41,014 bases of DNA from Saprospiraceae bacterium (GCA_021738725.1 JAIPBE010000030.1:1-41014); one strand, 5' to 3'. Numbered from the stretch's first letter, positions 14,321 through 25,500 are shown. Translations and numbers: made by a program. Notes: generated from the letters alone by a model not told the origin.

Positions 14321-17300
14321 ATGCAGTATCTGTACTTCGTCCTCCTCCTGATCCTGGCGTCCTCCACGAATACATTCGGACAGGCAACCGAACCCTTGAG
14401 CGTATCCTTTGGCGACCTGCGGGTCAGGGATATCGGACCGGCTGTCATGAGCGGCCGGGTGTCTACTCTGGCAGTTGTCCATCGTGAGCCCAAGATCTTG
14501 TATGTCGGTGCTGCCGGAGGAGGCGTTTGGAAATCTGTATCTGCAGGAGCCAGTTTTATGCCGGTATTTGATGATCATGTCCAATCCATTGGCGCCATCA
14601 CTATTGATCAGGACCGGCCCGATACCGTCTGGGTGGGTACGGGTGAGTCGTGGGTGCGAAACTCGGTATCCATAGGAGATGGCATCTATGTCAGCACCAA
14701 TGGCGGCCAGACCTGGACCCATCAAGGGCTGGAAAATAGTGAACATATCGCCAAGATCCTTCTGGATCCACAATCTCCGGGGACCATCTATGTGGCTGTG
14801 CAAGGACGACTGTGGTCAGACAGTGAAGAACGCGGAGTGTACCGGTCCACAGATTTTGGCACGACCTGGCAACGGATGCTGTATGTCAATGCCTCCACAG
14901 GTTGTGCAGATCTGACCATGGATGCCACGAATCCACAAACCCTATTTGCCACTCTGTGGGATCACCGACGTTCTCCTTATTCCTTTCATTCCGGTGGACC
15001 AGGGAGTGGCCTGTACAAAACCTCGGATGGAGGTGAGACATGGACGGAAGTAACAGGCGGTGGCTTACCTCCTAAGCCTTATGGCCGGATGGCAGTCGAA
15101 ATCGCTCCATCTGCTCCGGACACCATCTACCTCACGGTCGAGGCCAAGGAGAAAAAGGACAAAGGCTTGTATCTGTCTGCAGATGCCGGTCATACCTGGG
15201 TGAAACAAAGTCAGGATTTCAACACCATCGTTCGCCCCTTCTATTTCAGCCGATTGGTCATTGATCCCCACCATGCGGACAAAGTATACAAGTGTGGTCT
15301 GAATCTCATTATCAGCGACAATGCCGGAGAAACCTGGCGTACGGTGGGCAGTGGCGTCCATTCAGATATCCATGCAGTCTGGGTGGATCCAGGAAACAGC
15401 AACCATGTGATCATCGGTACAGATGGGGGTGTCTATGAATCTTATGACGGCGGATATGCCTTCCGCATGTATATGAATCTCCCCATTTCCCAATTCTACC
15501 ATATCAGTGTAGACATGGATCAGCCCTATAATGTCTATGGTGGGCTGCAGGACAACGGATCCTGGGTGGGTCCCTCACAAAGCCCCGGGGGGATCAGCAA
15601 TGCCGATTGGTCCTTCACCGTCGGAGGCGACGGTTTTTATTCGTTCCGACACCCGACGGATAAGGACGTCGTCTTTGCTGAAGCGCAGGGCGGTGGGTTG
15701 GTCCGGCACAATCGTCGGGACGGTCAATCCAAGAACATCAAACCCATTCCAGACAAGAATGAACCACCCTACCGATTTAACTGGAATAGCCCCATCGCCT
15801 TGTCGCCGAATGATCCGGAACGCATGTATTTCGGTGCACAGTTCGTGTTCAAAACAGAGAACAGAGGCGATTCCTGGAAGCGTATCTCCCCGGATCTGAC
15901 CACCAATGATCCTAACCGTCAAAAGCAAAAGGAATCAGGTGGGTACTCTCTGGATAACTCCGGGGCAGAAAATAATACCACCATCGTCTGCCTGACAGAA
16001 TCACCCCTGGATCCTCAGGAGATCTGGGCCGGGACAGATGATGGCCATTTGCAGTTGACCCTCGATGGAGGATCCAACTGGCGAAATACCACTTCTGCCA
16101 TACCGGATCTGCCTGCCTTTACCTGGTGTACGTCTGTGGAAATTGACCACTTTCAAAAAGGAACCATCTACGCCACATTTGACGGACACAAGCAAGGTGA
16201 CCAGACACGTTACGTGTTCAAAACGACGGATCATGGTCGGACCTGGACCTCATTGGTCACAAAGGATATTGAAGGGTATGCGCTGGTGATCCGTCAGGAT
16301 CTGGTCAACCCGGATCTGCTCTTCCTGGGCACTGAATTCGGCCTGTATATCTCCCTGGATGGCGGGTTGTCCTGGCAGCGCTTCAGTCAAAACCTCCCCA
16401 GGGTGGGCGTGCGGGCACTGGTGGTCCATCCACGGGATCATGCCTTGGTGATTGGCACCCATGGCCGGGGCGTATACATCCTGGATGATCTACGCCCACT
16501 GCGACAGATGACACGTGATCTTCAGTCAGAGGAATTGACCTTTCTAGATTCAGATACCGCATACATCCAATTGCCCCGTTCAGGTGGCTGGTTTGGTGGA
16601 TCCGGCAATTATGTGGCCAGTAATCCCAGCGCGAATGCGCGCATCGCTTATTTCATGAGCAGGCGACACACCTTCGGGAAGATGTATATCGAAGTGTTGG
16701 ATCAGCAGGGAAAGGTCATCCAGGAACTGCCTGCAGGGAAGAGTGCCGGCATCAATATAGTGGAACTGCCCGTGCGCTACCCCATGCCCAAAGCAGCGCC
16801 TACCAACAATCGGATGGCCATGTTTGGCTCCATGATCACCCCCTCCCTGGATGAAGGGGACTATACCGTCCGGGTCGTCAAGGGAAAGAAGACCTTTGAA
16901 ACGATCCTGCATCTGAAACAGGAATCGGCAGATGTCTATTCAGCAGAAGCGCGGAAGGTGCAAACCAATACCCTTCGAAAATTATTTGACCTCACCGAAG
17001 AATTGGGGTTTGTCTACTATGCTGCTGATGATCTGCGTGCATGGGCAGATACCACGGCGGATCAGATCACGAGCAAAGCGGATCGAAAGCAATTGCTGGA
17101 TCTGAAAAAAGGGATTGAAACCTGGCGTGACTCTCTGGTTGCCCTGGATGGTGACGGCTATGTTGCTGAAAGCGAAGCGATCCGTGAGGAAATCTCCACT
17201 TTGTATCTGGAGGTCAGTCAATATCCGGGTGAGCCTTCATTGGGCCAGATCAGAAAGACCGAGATCCTGATCGACAGGATGGAGGCCCACTCCAGTGAGC

Positions 17301-17404
17301 TGGAGCGGTATCGGAATGCTGTACAAAAGATCTCTGACAAATGGGTCAAAAAGGGGGTGACCCCGATGCGCATCCGGACCATGGAGGCATACAAGCGAGC
17401 TTAG
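14321..17404 (+). CDS. Large secreted BNR/VPS10-type beta-propeller protein
   Basis: A 1027-residue exported protein. The ATG at 14321 gives a clean signal peptide (MQYLYFVLLLILASSTNTFG) before QATEPLS. Ten or so Asp-box (BNR) repeats cover roughly residues 100-720: STNGGQTW, STDFGTTW, TSDGGETW, SADAGHTW, SDNAGETW, TENRGDSW, LDGGSNW, TTDHGRTW and SLDGGLSW. Asp-boxes on this scale fold as one or two beta-propellers, as in sialidases and the Vps10 domain. The propeller part closes with VIGTHGRGVYILDDLRPL. The last 300 residues hold an immunoglobulin-like segment and a helical tail (KADRKQLLDLKKGIETWRDS). I do not see a T9SS sorting domain. The substrate is unknown; proteins of this layout are widespread in Bacteroidota and often labelled glycosyl hydrolase without proof. 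Confidence 0.82.
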   Translation: MQYLYFVLLLILASSTNTFGQATEPLSVSFGDLRVRDIGPAVMSGRVSTLAVVHREPKILYVGAAGGGVWKSVSAGASFMPVFDDHVQSIGAITIDQDRPDTVWVGTGESWVRNSVSIGDGIYVSTNGGQTWTHQGLENSEHIAKILLDPQSPGTIYVAVQGRLWSDSEERGVYRSTDFGTTWQRMLYVNASTGCADLTMDATNPQTLFATLWDHRRSPYSFHSGGPGSGLYKTSDGGETWTEVTGGGLPPKPYGRMAVEIAPSAPDTIYLTVEAKEKKDKGLYLSADAGHTWVKQSQDFNTIVRPFYFSRLVIDPHHADKVYKCGLNLIISDNAGETWRTVGSGVHSDIHAVWVDPGNSNHVIIGTDGGVYESYDGGYAFRMYMNLPISQFYHISVDMDQPYNVYGGLQDNGSWVGPSQSPGGISNADWSFTVGGDGFYSFRHPTDKDVVFAEAQGGGLVRHNRRDGQSKNIKPIPDKNEPPYRFNWNSPIALSPNDPERMYFGAQFVFKTENRGDSWKRISPDLTTNDPNRQKQKESGGYSLDNSGAENNTTIVCLTESPLDPQEIWAGTDDGHLQLTLDGGSNWRNTTSAIPDLPAFTWCTSVEIDHFQKGTIYATFDGHKQGDQTRYVFKTTDHGRTWTSLVTKDIEGYALVIRQDLVNPDLLFLGTEFGLYISLDGGLSWQRFSQNLPRVGVRALVVHPRDHALVIGTHGRGVYILDDLRPLRQMTRDLQSEELTFLDSDTAYIQLPRSGGWFGGSGNYVASNPSANARIAYFMSRRHTFGKMYIEVLDQQGKVIQELPAGKSAGINIVELPVRYPMPKAAPTNNRMAMFGSMITPSLDEGDYTVRVVKGKKTFETILHLKQESADVYSAEARKVQTNTLRKLFDLTEELGFVYYAADDLRAWADTTADQITSKADRKQLLDLKKGIETWRDSLVALDGDGYVAESEAIREEISTLYLEVSQYPGEPSLGQIRKTEILIDRMEAHSSELERYRNAVQKISDKWVKKGVTPMRIRTMEAYKRA

Positions 17405-17476
17405 GAACAATTTCTGTGCAGTGTCTGATCATCTGGCAAGAACCAGAGAAGAATGAAATGGCCAGGAGACCTTTGC

Positions 17477-17484
17477 TATTTTTG
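17477..17484 (+). promoter_or_regulatory. -7 promoter box of the LpxD-type gene
   Basis: TATTTTTG is an exact TAnnTTTG match ending 17 bases before the ATG at 17502. No -33 TTTG is seen at 22-base spacing. Confidence 0.45.
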
Positions 17485-17501
17485 TATCCTCAATAGATGT
17501 C

Positions 17502-18422
17502 ATGCAATTTCGCCAGCCCATTCCCGTCCGAGAGATCGCCGAACGCATTCACGCCCGAATCATCGGTGACCCAGAATTTCTGTGTACCGGTCTGAATGAG
17601 ATCCACAAGGTTGTCCCGGGGGACATCCTGTTTGTGGATGTGGCGAAGTATTTTGACAAAGCCCTGCGATCTGCGGCAAGTGTGATCATCCTCAATGAAG
17701 AGGTGGAGGCTCCTCCGGGCAAGGTGCTGCTGGTCGTAGACAACCCGTTTGAGGCGTATGACTCCCTGGCGCGTGCTTATCGTCCTTCTAAACCTTTGAG
17801 TGCGACGATAGATCCTTCAGCGATCATCCACCCCTCCACCATCATCGAACCGGGCGTGATCATCGGCCCCGATGTGCAGATCGGTCATGAAAGTTATATC
17901 CAGGCCGGTGTGATCATTCATTCCAATACCGTCATAGGTGACCACGTTCGGATACAGGCCGGCACCGTCATCGGCACAGATGCTTTCTATTTCAAGAGGC
18001 ATCCGGACCGTTATGACAAATGGCATACCTGTGGCCGGGTGATCATCGAGGATCACGTCGATATTGGCGCCGGTTGTACCATCAACCGGGGTGTTTCAGG
18101 GGATACCATCATCGGTGAGGGGAGCAAGCTGGACTGTCTGATCCATATCGGGCATGGCGCGGTGATCGGCAAGCGCTGTCTGCTCGCCGGACAGGTCGGA
18201 ATCGGTGGCAAGGTCACCCTGGAAGAAGGGGTAGTTCTGTATGGCCAGGTGGGCGTAGCTCATGGTGTCCGGATCGGTGCGGGAGCCATTGTTTCCGCCA
18301 AATCGGGCGTTTCCAAGAACCTGGAAGGGGGCAAGACCTATTTCGGTGCCCCGGCTGAAGAGATCCGGCAGAAGCAACGGGAGATGGCCACGTTGCGGAT
18401 GTTGAGTCGAAAAAAGGAGTAG
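17502..18422 (+). CDS. lpxD: LpxD-type UDP-3-O-acylglucosamine N-acyltransferase
   Basis: A 306-residue left-handed beta-helix acyltransferase of the lipid A pathway, predicted to N-acylate UDP-3-O-acyl-glucosamine in the cytoplasm. Residues 1-95 form the LpxD uridine-binding domain (GLNEIHKVVPGDILFVDVAK). Hexapeptide repeats run through 100-280 (IIEPGVIIGPDVQIG, TVIGDHVRIQAGTVIG). H218 in HIGHGAVIG aligns with catalytic H239 of E. coli LpxD, and VDIGAGCTINRGVSGDTIIG is the usual block before it. It is about 35 residues shorter than E. coli LpxD, mostly at the C-terminus. Bacteroidota often carry such a short LpxD-like gene besides a full-length one, so it may be the accessory paralogue. Convergent with the lysozyme gene, three bases between stops. 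Confidence 0.82.
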   Translation: MQFRQPIPVREIAERIHARIIGDPEFLCTGLNEIHKVVPGDILFVDVAKYFDKALRSAASVIILNEEVEAPPGKVLLVVDNPFEAYDSLARAYRPSKPLSATIDPSAIIHPSTIIEPGVIIGPDVQIGHESYIQAGVIIHSNTVIGDHVRIQAGTVIGTDAFYFKRHPDRYDKWHTCGRVIIEDHVDIGAGCTINRGVSGDTIIGEGSKLDCLIHIGHGAVIGKRCLLAGQVGIGGKVTLEEGVVLYGQVGVAHGVRIGAGAIVSAKSGVSKNLEGGKTYFGAPAEEIRQKQREMATLRMLSRKKE

Positions 18423-18425
18423 TGA

Positions 18426-19154
18426 TCAGGGTTTCGTTCCTGTTGGTGGATGGGTCGGAGCGGCTATTGTCTGCGGTTTGATCAGGAGTTCTTCCAGATC
18501 AAGGGGATTCCCAGAGAACGCATTGAAGTCCACTGGCCCTTTAATGCCGGCTAACTCACCACGGTCTCCATATTGCCAGAAATGCCACTCTTTCAGGGGC
18601 CGCAACTCGGGCAGGCTTTCACTGTATCGGGCGATCCAAACGGGATAATCAGCAAAGGCATCTGCCAGGTAATCGTTGTAAAAACGCTGAGACGAGTACA
18701 GGATCGGCTTGGTCCGATAGTGGATCCCGACCATATTCAGCCAGGCTCTTACCTGTTCGACCAGACGTTCATTGGACACACCGTCCATGGTTTCAACGTC
18801 GAGAACAGGAGGCAGATCACCGGGCTCCAGATCAACTTCCCGGATATAGTTGAGCACCTGATCCAGGACGGGCGCATTGGGCCGGAAATAATGATAGGCA
18901 CCCCTTCGAATACCGAAGGTCTGGGCTTCACACCAATTGAAAGCAAAGAGAGAATCCACGAGGTCACCGCCCTCTGTGGCTTTGATATAGGCAAAGTGTA
19001 TACCCTGGTCCGGTAATAGCGACCAATCGATCCAGGACTGGTGATGACTGACATCAATGCCCTGGACAATATAGTCTGGCCGCCGATCCGTGCTCTGTTG
19101 ACAAGAACTGATCGCCAGAAAGAGGAAACACAGCCAAAATAAGCGATGTGCCAT
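18426..19154 (-). CDS. GH25-family lysozyme lipoprotein
   Basis: Predicted muramidase cleaving the MurNAc-GlcNAc bond of peptidoglycan, anchored as a lipoprotein. From the ATG at 19154 it has 242 residues: MAHRLFWLCFLFLAISSC is a lipoprotein signal with C18. The longer frame upstream adds 74 residues before that signal and is rejected. GH25 signatures are D34 in GIDVSHHQSW, AYIKATEGG, RGAYHYFRP, the D119-x-E121 pair in PVLDVET and the closing WQYGDRGELAGIKGPVDFN. A proline/threonine-rich tail follows. Lipoprotein GH25 enzymes are usual in Bacteroidota and may act in cell-wall turnover or on competitors. Confidence 0.9.
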   Translation of the reverse strand: MAHRLFWLCFLFLAISSCQQSTDRRPDYIVQGIDVSHHQSWIDWSLLPDQGIHFAYIKATEGGDLVDSLFAFNWCEAQTFGIRRGAYHYFRPNAPVLDQVLNYIREVDLEPGDLPPVLDVETMDGVSNERLVEQVRAWLNMVGIHYRTKPILYSSQRFYNDYLADAFADYPVWIARYSESLPELRPLKEWHFWQYGDRGELAGIKGPVDFNAFSGNPLDLEELLIKPQTIAAPTHPPTGTKP

Positions 19155-19368
19155 AATGGAAGGAATACACTCAGGAAGAGCAAAAATCCGGCCGTTCCTG
19201 ATGAATGGAACAGGATTTCCCTCCAGAGGATGCGAATGTAACGCCTGCGCTTGAAGATTTCGTCCGTCATATGTGAAATTTGGATAATCCATCACCGTTC
19301 TACTGCCAAAGGATCCAGACACAACCTCATGAAGATCGATCTGCTGGAAAAGCTTCATTTTTGTTCTC

Positions 19369-20559
19369 ATGATCACCCCACGTCAGCTCTTTCTGAATCA
19401 TCTCGCTCAAACCAGCGAGGCACCTTTACAACTGGAGGTAGAGCGTGCCCATGGGGTATGGCTATATGGTCCGGACGGTCGAAAACATCTCGACCTGATC
19501 TCCGGCGTCGGTATGAGCCCTCTCGGACATACCCATCCCGCTGTGGTGAAAGCGGTCGAGGATCAAGCCAGGCAATACATGCATGTGATGGTCTATGGGG
19601 AGTATATCCTCAGTCCACAAGTCAAGTTGGCCAGGCGGCTGGCAGAAGTCCTTCCCGATACACTGGACAATGTGTATCTGGTAAATTCAGGTACGGAAGC
19701 GACGGAAGGAGCGATGAAGCTGGCAAAACGGTTTACGGGTCGACCGGAGATCATCAGTGCCCGAAAGGCCTACCATGGCTCGACCCAGGGGGCGATGAGC
19801 CTGATGAGTGATCCGTATTATACCGATGCTTACCGGCCATTGCTACCAGGTGTCCGACATATCGGGTACAATGCCTTTGAGGATCTGGACCGGATCACCT
19901 CCCAGACAGCAGGTGTGGTGATCGAGACGGTGCAGGCCGAATCCGGGATCACGGTGCCGGACCCCGACTGGATACAGGCATTGCGCCGTCGATGCACTGA
20001 AACCGGGACGTTGCTAATCCTGGACGAGATCCAGTGTGGATACGGTCGCACAGGATACCTGTGGGCATTTGAAGGATACGGGATAGTACCAGACATCCTG
20101 CTGATCGGCAAAGGAATGGGCGGGGGGATGCCTATAGCGGCCTTCATAGCTTCCAGAGAGAAGATGCAGGTGCTCAGTCATACACCCGTGCTTGGTCATA
20201 TCACCACTTTTGGGGGTCATCCGGTTTCTGCTGCTGCAGCCTTGGCGACGCTCGACACCCTGATGGAGAGCACCTTGATCCAGGAGGTGAAGTCCAAATC
20301 AGACCTATTTGATGAGTTGCTGGCCGAACATCCGGCTATTCTGGAGATCCGGCGGGCCGGTTTTATGATGTCTCTGGATCTGGGTGATGCAGAAGCTGTT
20401 CAAAAGGTGATTCAGCATGCTCTACAGGAGGGTGTCGTCGCCGACTGGTTTCTCTTCAATATGGAATCCATCCGGATATCACCGCCTCTCATCATTTCCG
20501 AAGAAGAGATACGCTGGGGCTGTAACGTGTTGCGCAAAGCATTGGACGAGGTCCTCTGA
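19369..20559 (+). CDS. Class III PLP-dependent aminotransferase (acetylornithine/ornithine type)
   Basis: A 396-residue fold-type I aminotransferase. Motifs: VYLVNSGTEATEGAMKLAKR (phosphate binding, around 102-121), AYHGST, LILDEIQCGYGRTG with cofactor-binding D219, and K248 in LLIGKGMGGGMPIAAF as the PLP lysine. Length and pattern fit the acetylornithine/ornithine/4-aminobutyrate group. The context gives no arginine-pathway partners, so the substrate is open; in several Bacteroidota a free-standing gene of this kind is annotated simply as aspartate aminotransferase family protein. CATTTTTG at 19356-19363, one base off TAnnTTTG, lies five bases before the ATG. Confidence 0.88.
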   Translation: MITPRQLFLNHLAQTSEAPLQLEVERAHGVWLYGPDGRKHLDLISGVGMSPLGHTHPAVVKAVEDQARQYMHVMVYGEYILSPQVKLARRLAEVLPDTLDNVYLVNSGTEATEGAMKLAKRFTGRPEIISARKAYHGSTQGAMSLMSDPYYTDAYRPLLPGVRHIGYNAFEDLDRITSQTAGVVIETVQAESGITVPDPDWIQALRRRCTETGTLLILDEIQCGYGRTGYLWAFEGYGIVPDILLIGKGMGGGMPIAAFIASREKMQVLSHTPVLGHITTFGGHPVSAAAALATLDTLMESTLIQEVKSKSDLFDELLAEHPAILEIRRAGFMMSLDLGDAEAVQKVIQHALQEGVVADWFLFNMESIRISPPLIISEEEIRWGCNVLRKALDEVL

Positions 20560-20710
20560 TCGACTTTTTTGTTGGTGATCGGCGACTTCTCCTGATAGGA
20601 TTCCTTGTGAACCCCGGAGATGGCCCGGCCGCTGGGGTCGGCATTCTGTTGGAAGCTGGCATCCCAAGCGATTGCAGTATGCAAAAGCTTCTGTTTGATC
20701 GAGTTACCCT

Positions 20711-22267
20711 CTACAACGTTTTTCGCAAGCGGGCCACAGGGATGTTCAGTTGTTCCCGGTATTTGGCCACTGTACGACGGGCGATGTTATACCCTTTATT
20801 GCGCAGCAGCGTCTTCAATTTTTCATCGGAGTAAGGTTTGCGCTTGTTTTCGGTTCCAATGATATCCATGAGGATCTTTTTGACCTCGAGGGTAGAAACT
20901 TCTTCGCCGCTTTCCGTTTGGAGTGATTCGGAGAAAAAGTCTTTCAGTCGCTTTGTCCCGAATTCCGTCTGTACGAACTTGCTGTTTGCCACCCGGGAAA
21001 CGGTCGAGATATCCAGACCCGTGATGTCGGCCACGTCCTTGAGGATCATAGGGCGTAATTTGCGCTGATCACCGGTCAGGAAGAAGTCTTTCTGATAGTT
21101 CAAGATGGCATACATGGTGCGATACATGGTATCCTGCCGCTGGCGGATCGCATCGATGAACCATCGCGCTGAATCGATCTTCTGCTTGATAAAGTAGAAG
21201 GCTTCTTTTTCTTTTTTATTGATGCGTTTGCCCTGGTGACTCTCCTTGAAGGACTTGAGCATGTCTGCATAGTGGTCATTGACCCGGAGGTCAGGTGCAT
21301 TCCGCGTGTTCAAGGTCAATTCCAGCTCTCCTTCCCGGTTGTAGATCAGGAAGTCGGGTACGATATACTGGATCGGTTCTCCTCCCCCACCGGTAAATCC
21401 ACTGGCGGGTTTGGGGTTTAGCTTGATGATCAGATCGATCGCTTGTTTAAGTTGCCCTTCGGTCAGATTGAGCTGCCGCTGCAGACGGGGATAGTGCTTT
21501 TTGGTAAATTCATTGAAGTACTTCTCGATGATCCGGAAAGCGATCATCATAATATCGAGTTCCTCATCTTCTGCTTCCTCTCTGGCCAGACTGAGTTTCT
21601 GGCGGATTTGAATGAGGAGGCATTCGCGCAGATCACTGGCACCGACGCCGGCCGGATCCAGGGTCTGGATTTTGGCGAGCATGGTATTCACTTCCGCTTC
21701 AGTGGCGATCACATTCTGGCTGAACAACAGGTCATCGACGATGGCGATGGGTTCGCGACGCAGATACCCGTCATCATCAATACTGCCAATGATCTGATGG
21801 GCGATGGAAAGCAGACGTGGATCATCAATATTCAACATGCCCAATTGCTCTTCCAGATATTCATGAAAGGTGTGCTGGACAGCGATCGGGATCTGTTTCT
21901 GTTCTTCGGCGGCCATATCGTCATTGCGATATTTATAGCTGGCCGGGTCATCCTCAATGTATTCATTGAGGTAGTCTTCCATTTCGAACTCAGACTCTGA
22001 TCCGACCTCTTCGATCGGTTCGCTGTCCGTCTCGTAATCCAATGGTTCATCATTGGCATCATCCTGTTCTGGTGGGGCTTCGTCTTCACGGGCCAGTTCA
22101 TAGGGATCTTCCCTGTCCTCCTGCTCTTCAAGAGCGGGATTGGCCTCCAACTCCTCCTTGATCCGCTGGTCCAGCACAGCCGTAGGTACTTGCAATAGCT
22201 TCATCAGCTGAATCTGCTGAGGAGACAGCTTTTGCAACATTTTTTGACTGAGATTCTGCTTCAACAT
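20711..22267 (-). CDS. rpoN: RNA polymerase sigma-54 factor
   Basis: Alternative sigma factor that needs AAA+ enhancer-binding activators. Its 518 residues have the RpoN layout: glutamine/leucine-rich region I (LSPQQIQLMKLLQVPTAVL), a very acidic region II at about 45-115 (EEQEDREDPYELAREDEAPP and on), the core-binding domain, a helix-turn-helix at about 405-440 (DVADITGLDISTVSRVANS) and the RpoN box at 496-505, ARRTVAKYRE, which contacts the -24 element. The acidic stretch is long but within the range seen in Bacteroidota. TAATCTTG at 22277-22284 on the minus strand, one base off TAnnTTTG, ends nine bases before the ATG. Convergent with the aminotransferase gene. Confidence 0.96.
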   Translation of the reverse strand: MLKQNLSQKMLQKLSPQQIQLMKLLQVPTAVLDQRIKEELEANPALEEQEDREDPYELAREDEAPPEQDDANDEPLDYETDSEPIEEVGSESEFEMEDYLNEYIEDDPASYKYRNDDMAAEEQKQIPIAVQHTFHEYLEEQLGMLNIDDPRLLSIAHQIIGSIDDDGYLRREPIAIVDDLLFSQNVIATEAEVNTMLAKIQTLDPAGVGASDLRECLLIQIRQKLSLAREEAEDEELDIMMIAFRIIEKYFNEFTKKHYPRLQRQLNLTEGQLKQAIDLIIKLNPKPASGFTGGGGEPIQYIVPDFLIYNREGELELTLNTRNAPDLRVNDHYADMLKSFKESHQGKRINKKEKEAFYFIKQKIDSARWFIDAIRQRQDTMYRTMYAILNYQKDFFLTGDQRKLRPMILKDVADITGLDISTVSRVANSKFVQTEFGTKRLKDFFSESLQTESGEEVSTLEVKKILMDIIGTENKRKPYSDEKLKTLLRNKGYNIARRTVAKYREQLNIPVARLRKTL

Positions 22268-22543
22268 ATGCCCGACAAGATTAACGCTTTACCAATAACA
22301 TTCAGAATAGGTATTCTTGTTCCGAATGCATTCATCATTTTCCTCAATTGTCATTCCTTGTATTCCAGGAGGACAGGTTAATAATACGTTACCCGTTCAG
22401 AAAGGTTACGGGGTTTTGAAAAAGGCTTCTCCTTCCCAATCATTCCTGTCAGGGACGTAAGAAGACCCGATCCAAATGGTCCGGAAAATGAAAATGAGTC
22501 CTCTTGTAGCCGTATCTTTCCCATTCGCCCAACCATTTCGAAC

Positions 22544-25500
22544 ATGCGTTATTTTTTCCTTTCTCTCTTGATGATGATCGCGCTGACCCTGGAAGCTCAG
22601 CAGGATCCGATCGTCATCCAGACCCTGACCTTTGATTCCATCACCACCCGTCGGGGGGTTTTCGATTTTCCAGATGCCAGCCAGCCCTGGCGCAAAATCC
22701 TGATGGTTCACACCCTGAAGTGTGACAAAGCCACCACCCAGGATGGTTATGATTGTGGAGAGTGGGACTATCTCACCTACAACAAGGTTTATCACAATAC
22801 AGGTGGTATGGATTCAACGGCGTTGACGCATCCATATTTCCTGGAAGGTACGGCAGCACCTTCAAGTATCACATTATTGCAGGATCCCTTGTATGACCGG
22901 CAGGTGGAGCGCTATGAGACCCCTGTTTTGCAGCATGTGGGTGCGAGCATGACGTCAACGGTCTTTCCCGGGATTACAGACCAGGTGTACATCCCTTTGA
23001 CCGAAGGATCACCCAGCGCCCGACTGCAGGCCATCTACACGGTTCAGGAGCTTCAATCTGCCGGACTGGCCGCCGGTCCCATCCGTCAGTTGGTCTGGCA
23101 GGATGACCATCCGGAGGCAGAATTTTTCCTGACCGTGCGAATGGCACTTACCACTGCCACTCAAACGGATCAGGTCCTCGAAGAGAATTGGACGACCGTC
23201 CTGGCCCGGCCCTGGACAACCATCGGTGAGGCCGACAGCCTCCTGTTCAACACCGACTTCATATGGGATGGCACCAGCAATATTCTGGTTGATCTGGCTT
23301 TCGATCGGAGTGGTGGACAACCATATTTCGCTTTACAGGGAGGTGACGCCAACCTCGAGCAGGCCTCTTTGCGCACGGGTCCAGATGGGTATGTGGAGTT
23401 TAAAGGGGACAGCTATATCACCTTGCCCTCTGACCGTTTTTCTCAGGTTAAAGACCAGATCACTATTTGCTTTTGGGCGAAAGGGGCTGATTCTCAGCCG
23501 TTCAACAGTTCTATTCTCGAAGCCACGGATGAGCAGGGACGACGCGTTTTGAATATCCATTTTCCCTGGAGCAACGGACAGATCTATTGGGATGCAGGCG
23601 ATGGTCCAAACTATGACCGAATCAATAAACAGGCATCAGAGTCAGACTATAAAAATCAATGGAACCATTGGGCCTTTGTCAAGAATGCGACCACCGGATC
23701 TATGAAGATCTATCGCAATGGCCAGTTGTGGCAGAGTGGGACTGGGATGACCCGGTTGATCCAGACCATCACCAGTCTGACCATAGGCAAGGGCCTGACA
23801 TATGATGGCCCCTACCAGGGATCAGTGGATGAATTGATGCTGTTTAATGTGGAATTGCCTGTGGAGACGATCCGGGAGTTGATGCAATACCGGCTGGGGC
23901 CTTTTGCGCCATATTTTGACAATCTGGTGTATGGTTCCGGTTTCGATCGGCAGCTGAGTGCCTACCCAAATGTGTTTGACCCTCAGGAAGCGGCCATACC
24001 GCTGGGTCCGGTTTCCTGGAAAGCCCGAAAAGCGACAGACTTGACGTATGCAGATCAAGCCTATACTTCCAGGCCGACCCTTGGGTTTGTCCAGGGTGAA
24101 TATGATCTGTATGCTGTGGAGGATACGCTTCACACATTACTGCCGTTACCTGCAACCAGTCTGGTCACCTTCGATATCGCCGATCATAACCCGATCGGAG
24201 TAGATACGATCTATGGTTGGGAGGCCCAGACGACATATCTCTACGATGTTACAGGAGAAGCGATCGACTCTATGGGCAACGGAGGTGGTCAGCTCTGGAC
24301 CAATGATACCCTCGACTATTTCTCCCCACCCTTCGAGGTGATCGATGAATATGAGATCGGGCGATATATCACCCCGTATGGCATCGGGCTGACCCTGGGG
24401 CAGGGCTTCAGCTGGGTTTTTGACGTCACCGACTATGCACCAATCCTCCAGAATCAGGTGGATCTGAGTGCCGGAAACAATCAGGAACTGATCGACCTCA
24501 AATTCCTCTTCTACCCGGGGACTCCTGCGCGGGAAGTCCAGAAGATAGACCGTTTGTGGGGTGGTCTGAAATCTCATTCGTACAAGAACCTCGACGACGA
24601 TGTGGCCCTTCCTCCCACAGAGGTGACCCTCCTGCCAACTGCAGAATCCTTCAAGATCAAAACCCGCATTACAGGGCATGGGCACAACAGTAATGATGGT
24701 AATTATCCCCATTGTTGCGAGTGGAAGAACAACACCCACACCCTTCAGGTGGATAATGTGAAAGTGGCAGACTGGCATGTCTGGCAGACGCATGACTGTG
24801 CCTTGAATCCCGTTTTCCCGCAAGGTGGGACCTGGCCAGGAGCGCGAGAAGGATGGTGTCCAGGCGATCTGGTCAAAGAACACGAATTTGAGATCACGAA
24901 CTATGTCAGTGGCCAAACCGCCACCATCGACTACAGTATTACACCTGTCCCGGGAAATAACCTGGGCATGGGTGGGGGCAATTACGTGATGGATATGCAG
25001 CTGTTGCAATACGGACCGTGGGCCCATCAGACAGATGCCGAGATCTACGAGATCCTGGCGCCTTCAATGACCCAGTACTATGGACGACTCAATCCGATTT
25101 GCCATGATCCACGGATCATATTGCGCAATAGCGGGGCACTGAATATCACCCAGGTCAACCTGACCTATGGCGTATCCGGAGGGAATGAACAGACTTATAC
25201 CTGGACAGGCAATCTATCGCCAATGGATCAGACGGTGGTGACTTTGCCAGTCCCATCTGCGGCATTCTGGGTCGGTGATGGAACGAATGTCTTTCATGTG
25301 GCTGTGCAGAATGTGAATAATGGTCTGGATGAAAATGGGGAGAACAATTTGATGACCTCTTCTTTCGACCTTCCAAAATCATATGCTTCGGGCATTCGGT
25401 TCCGATTGCGGACCAACAACTACCCCACCGAGAACAGCGTCAAGGTGTGGGATGCGGAAGGGAATGTCCTTCTGAATCAGGGTGGCTTTGCGGCCAACTC

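Noticed and set aside
21443-22000. Plus-strand ORF (185 codons) within rpoN
   Set aside because: Antisense to the acidic and core-binding regions of rpoN, which explain the sequence fully.
24146-25027. Long minus-strand ORF (293 codons) within the PNGase F-like gene
   Set aside because: It is a shadow of the real gene; its composition is not protein-like and it has no start context.
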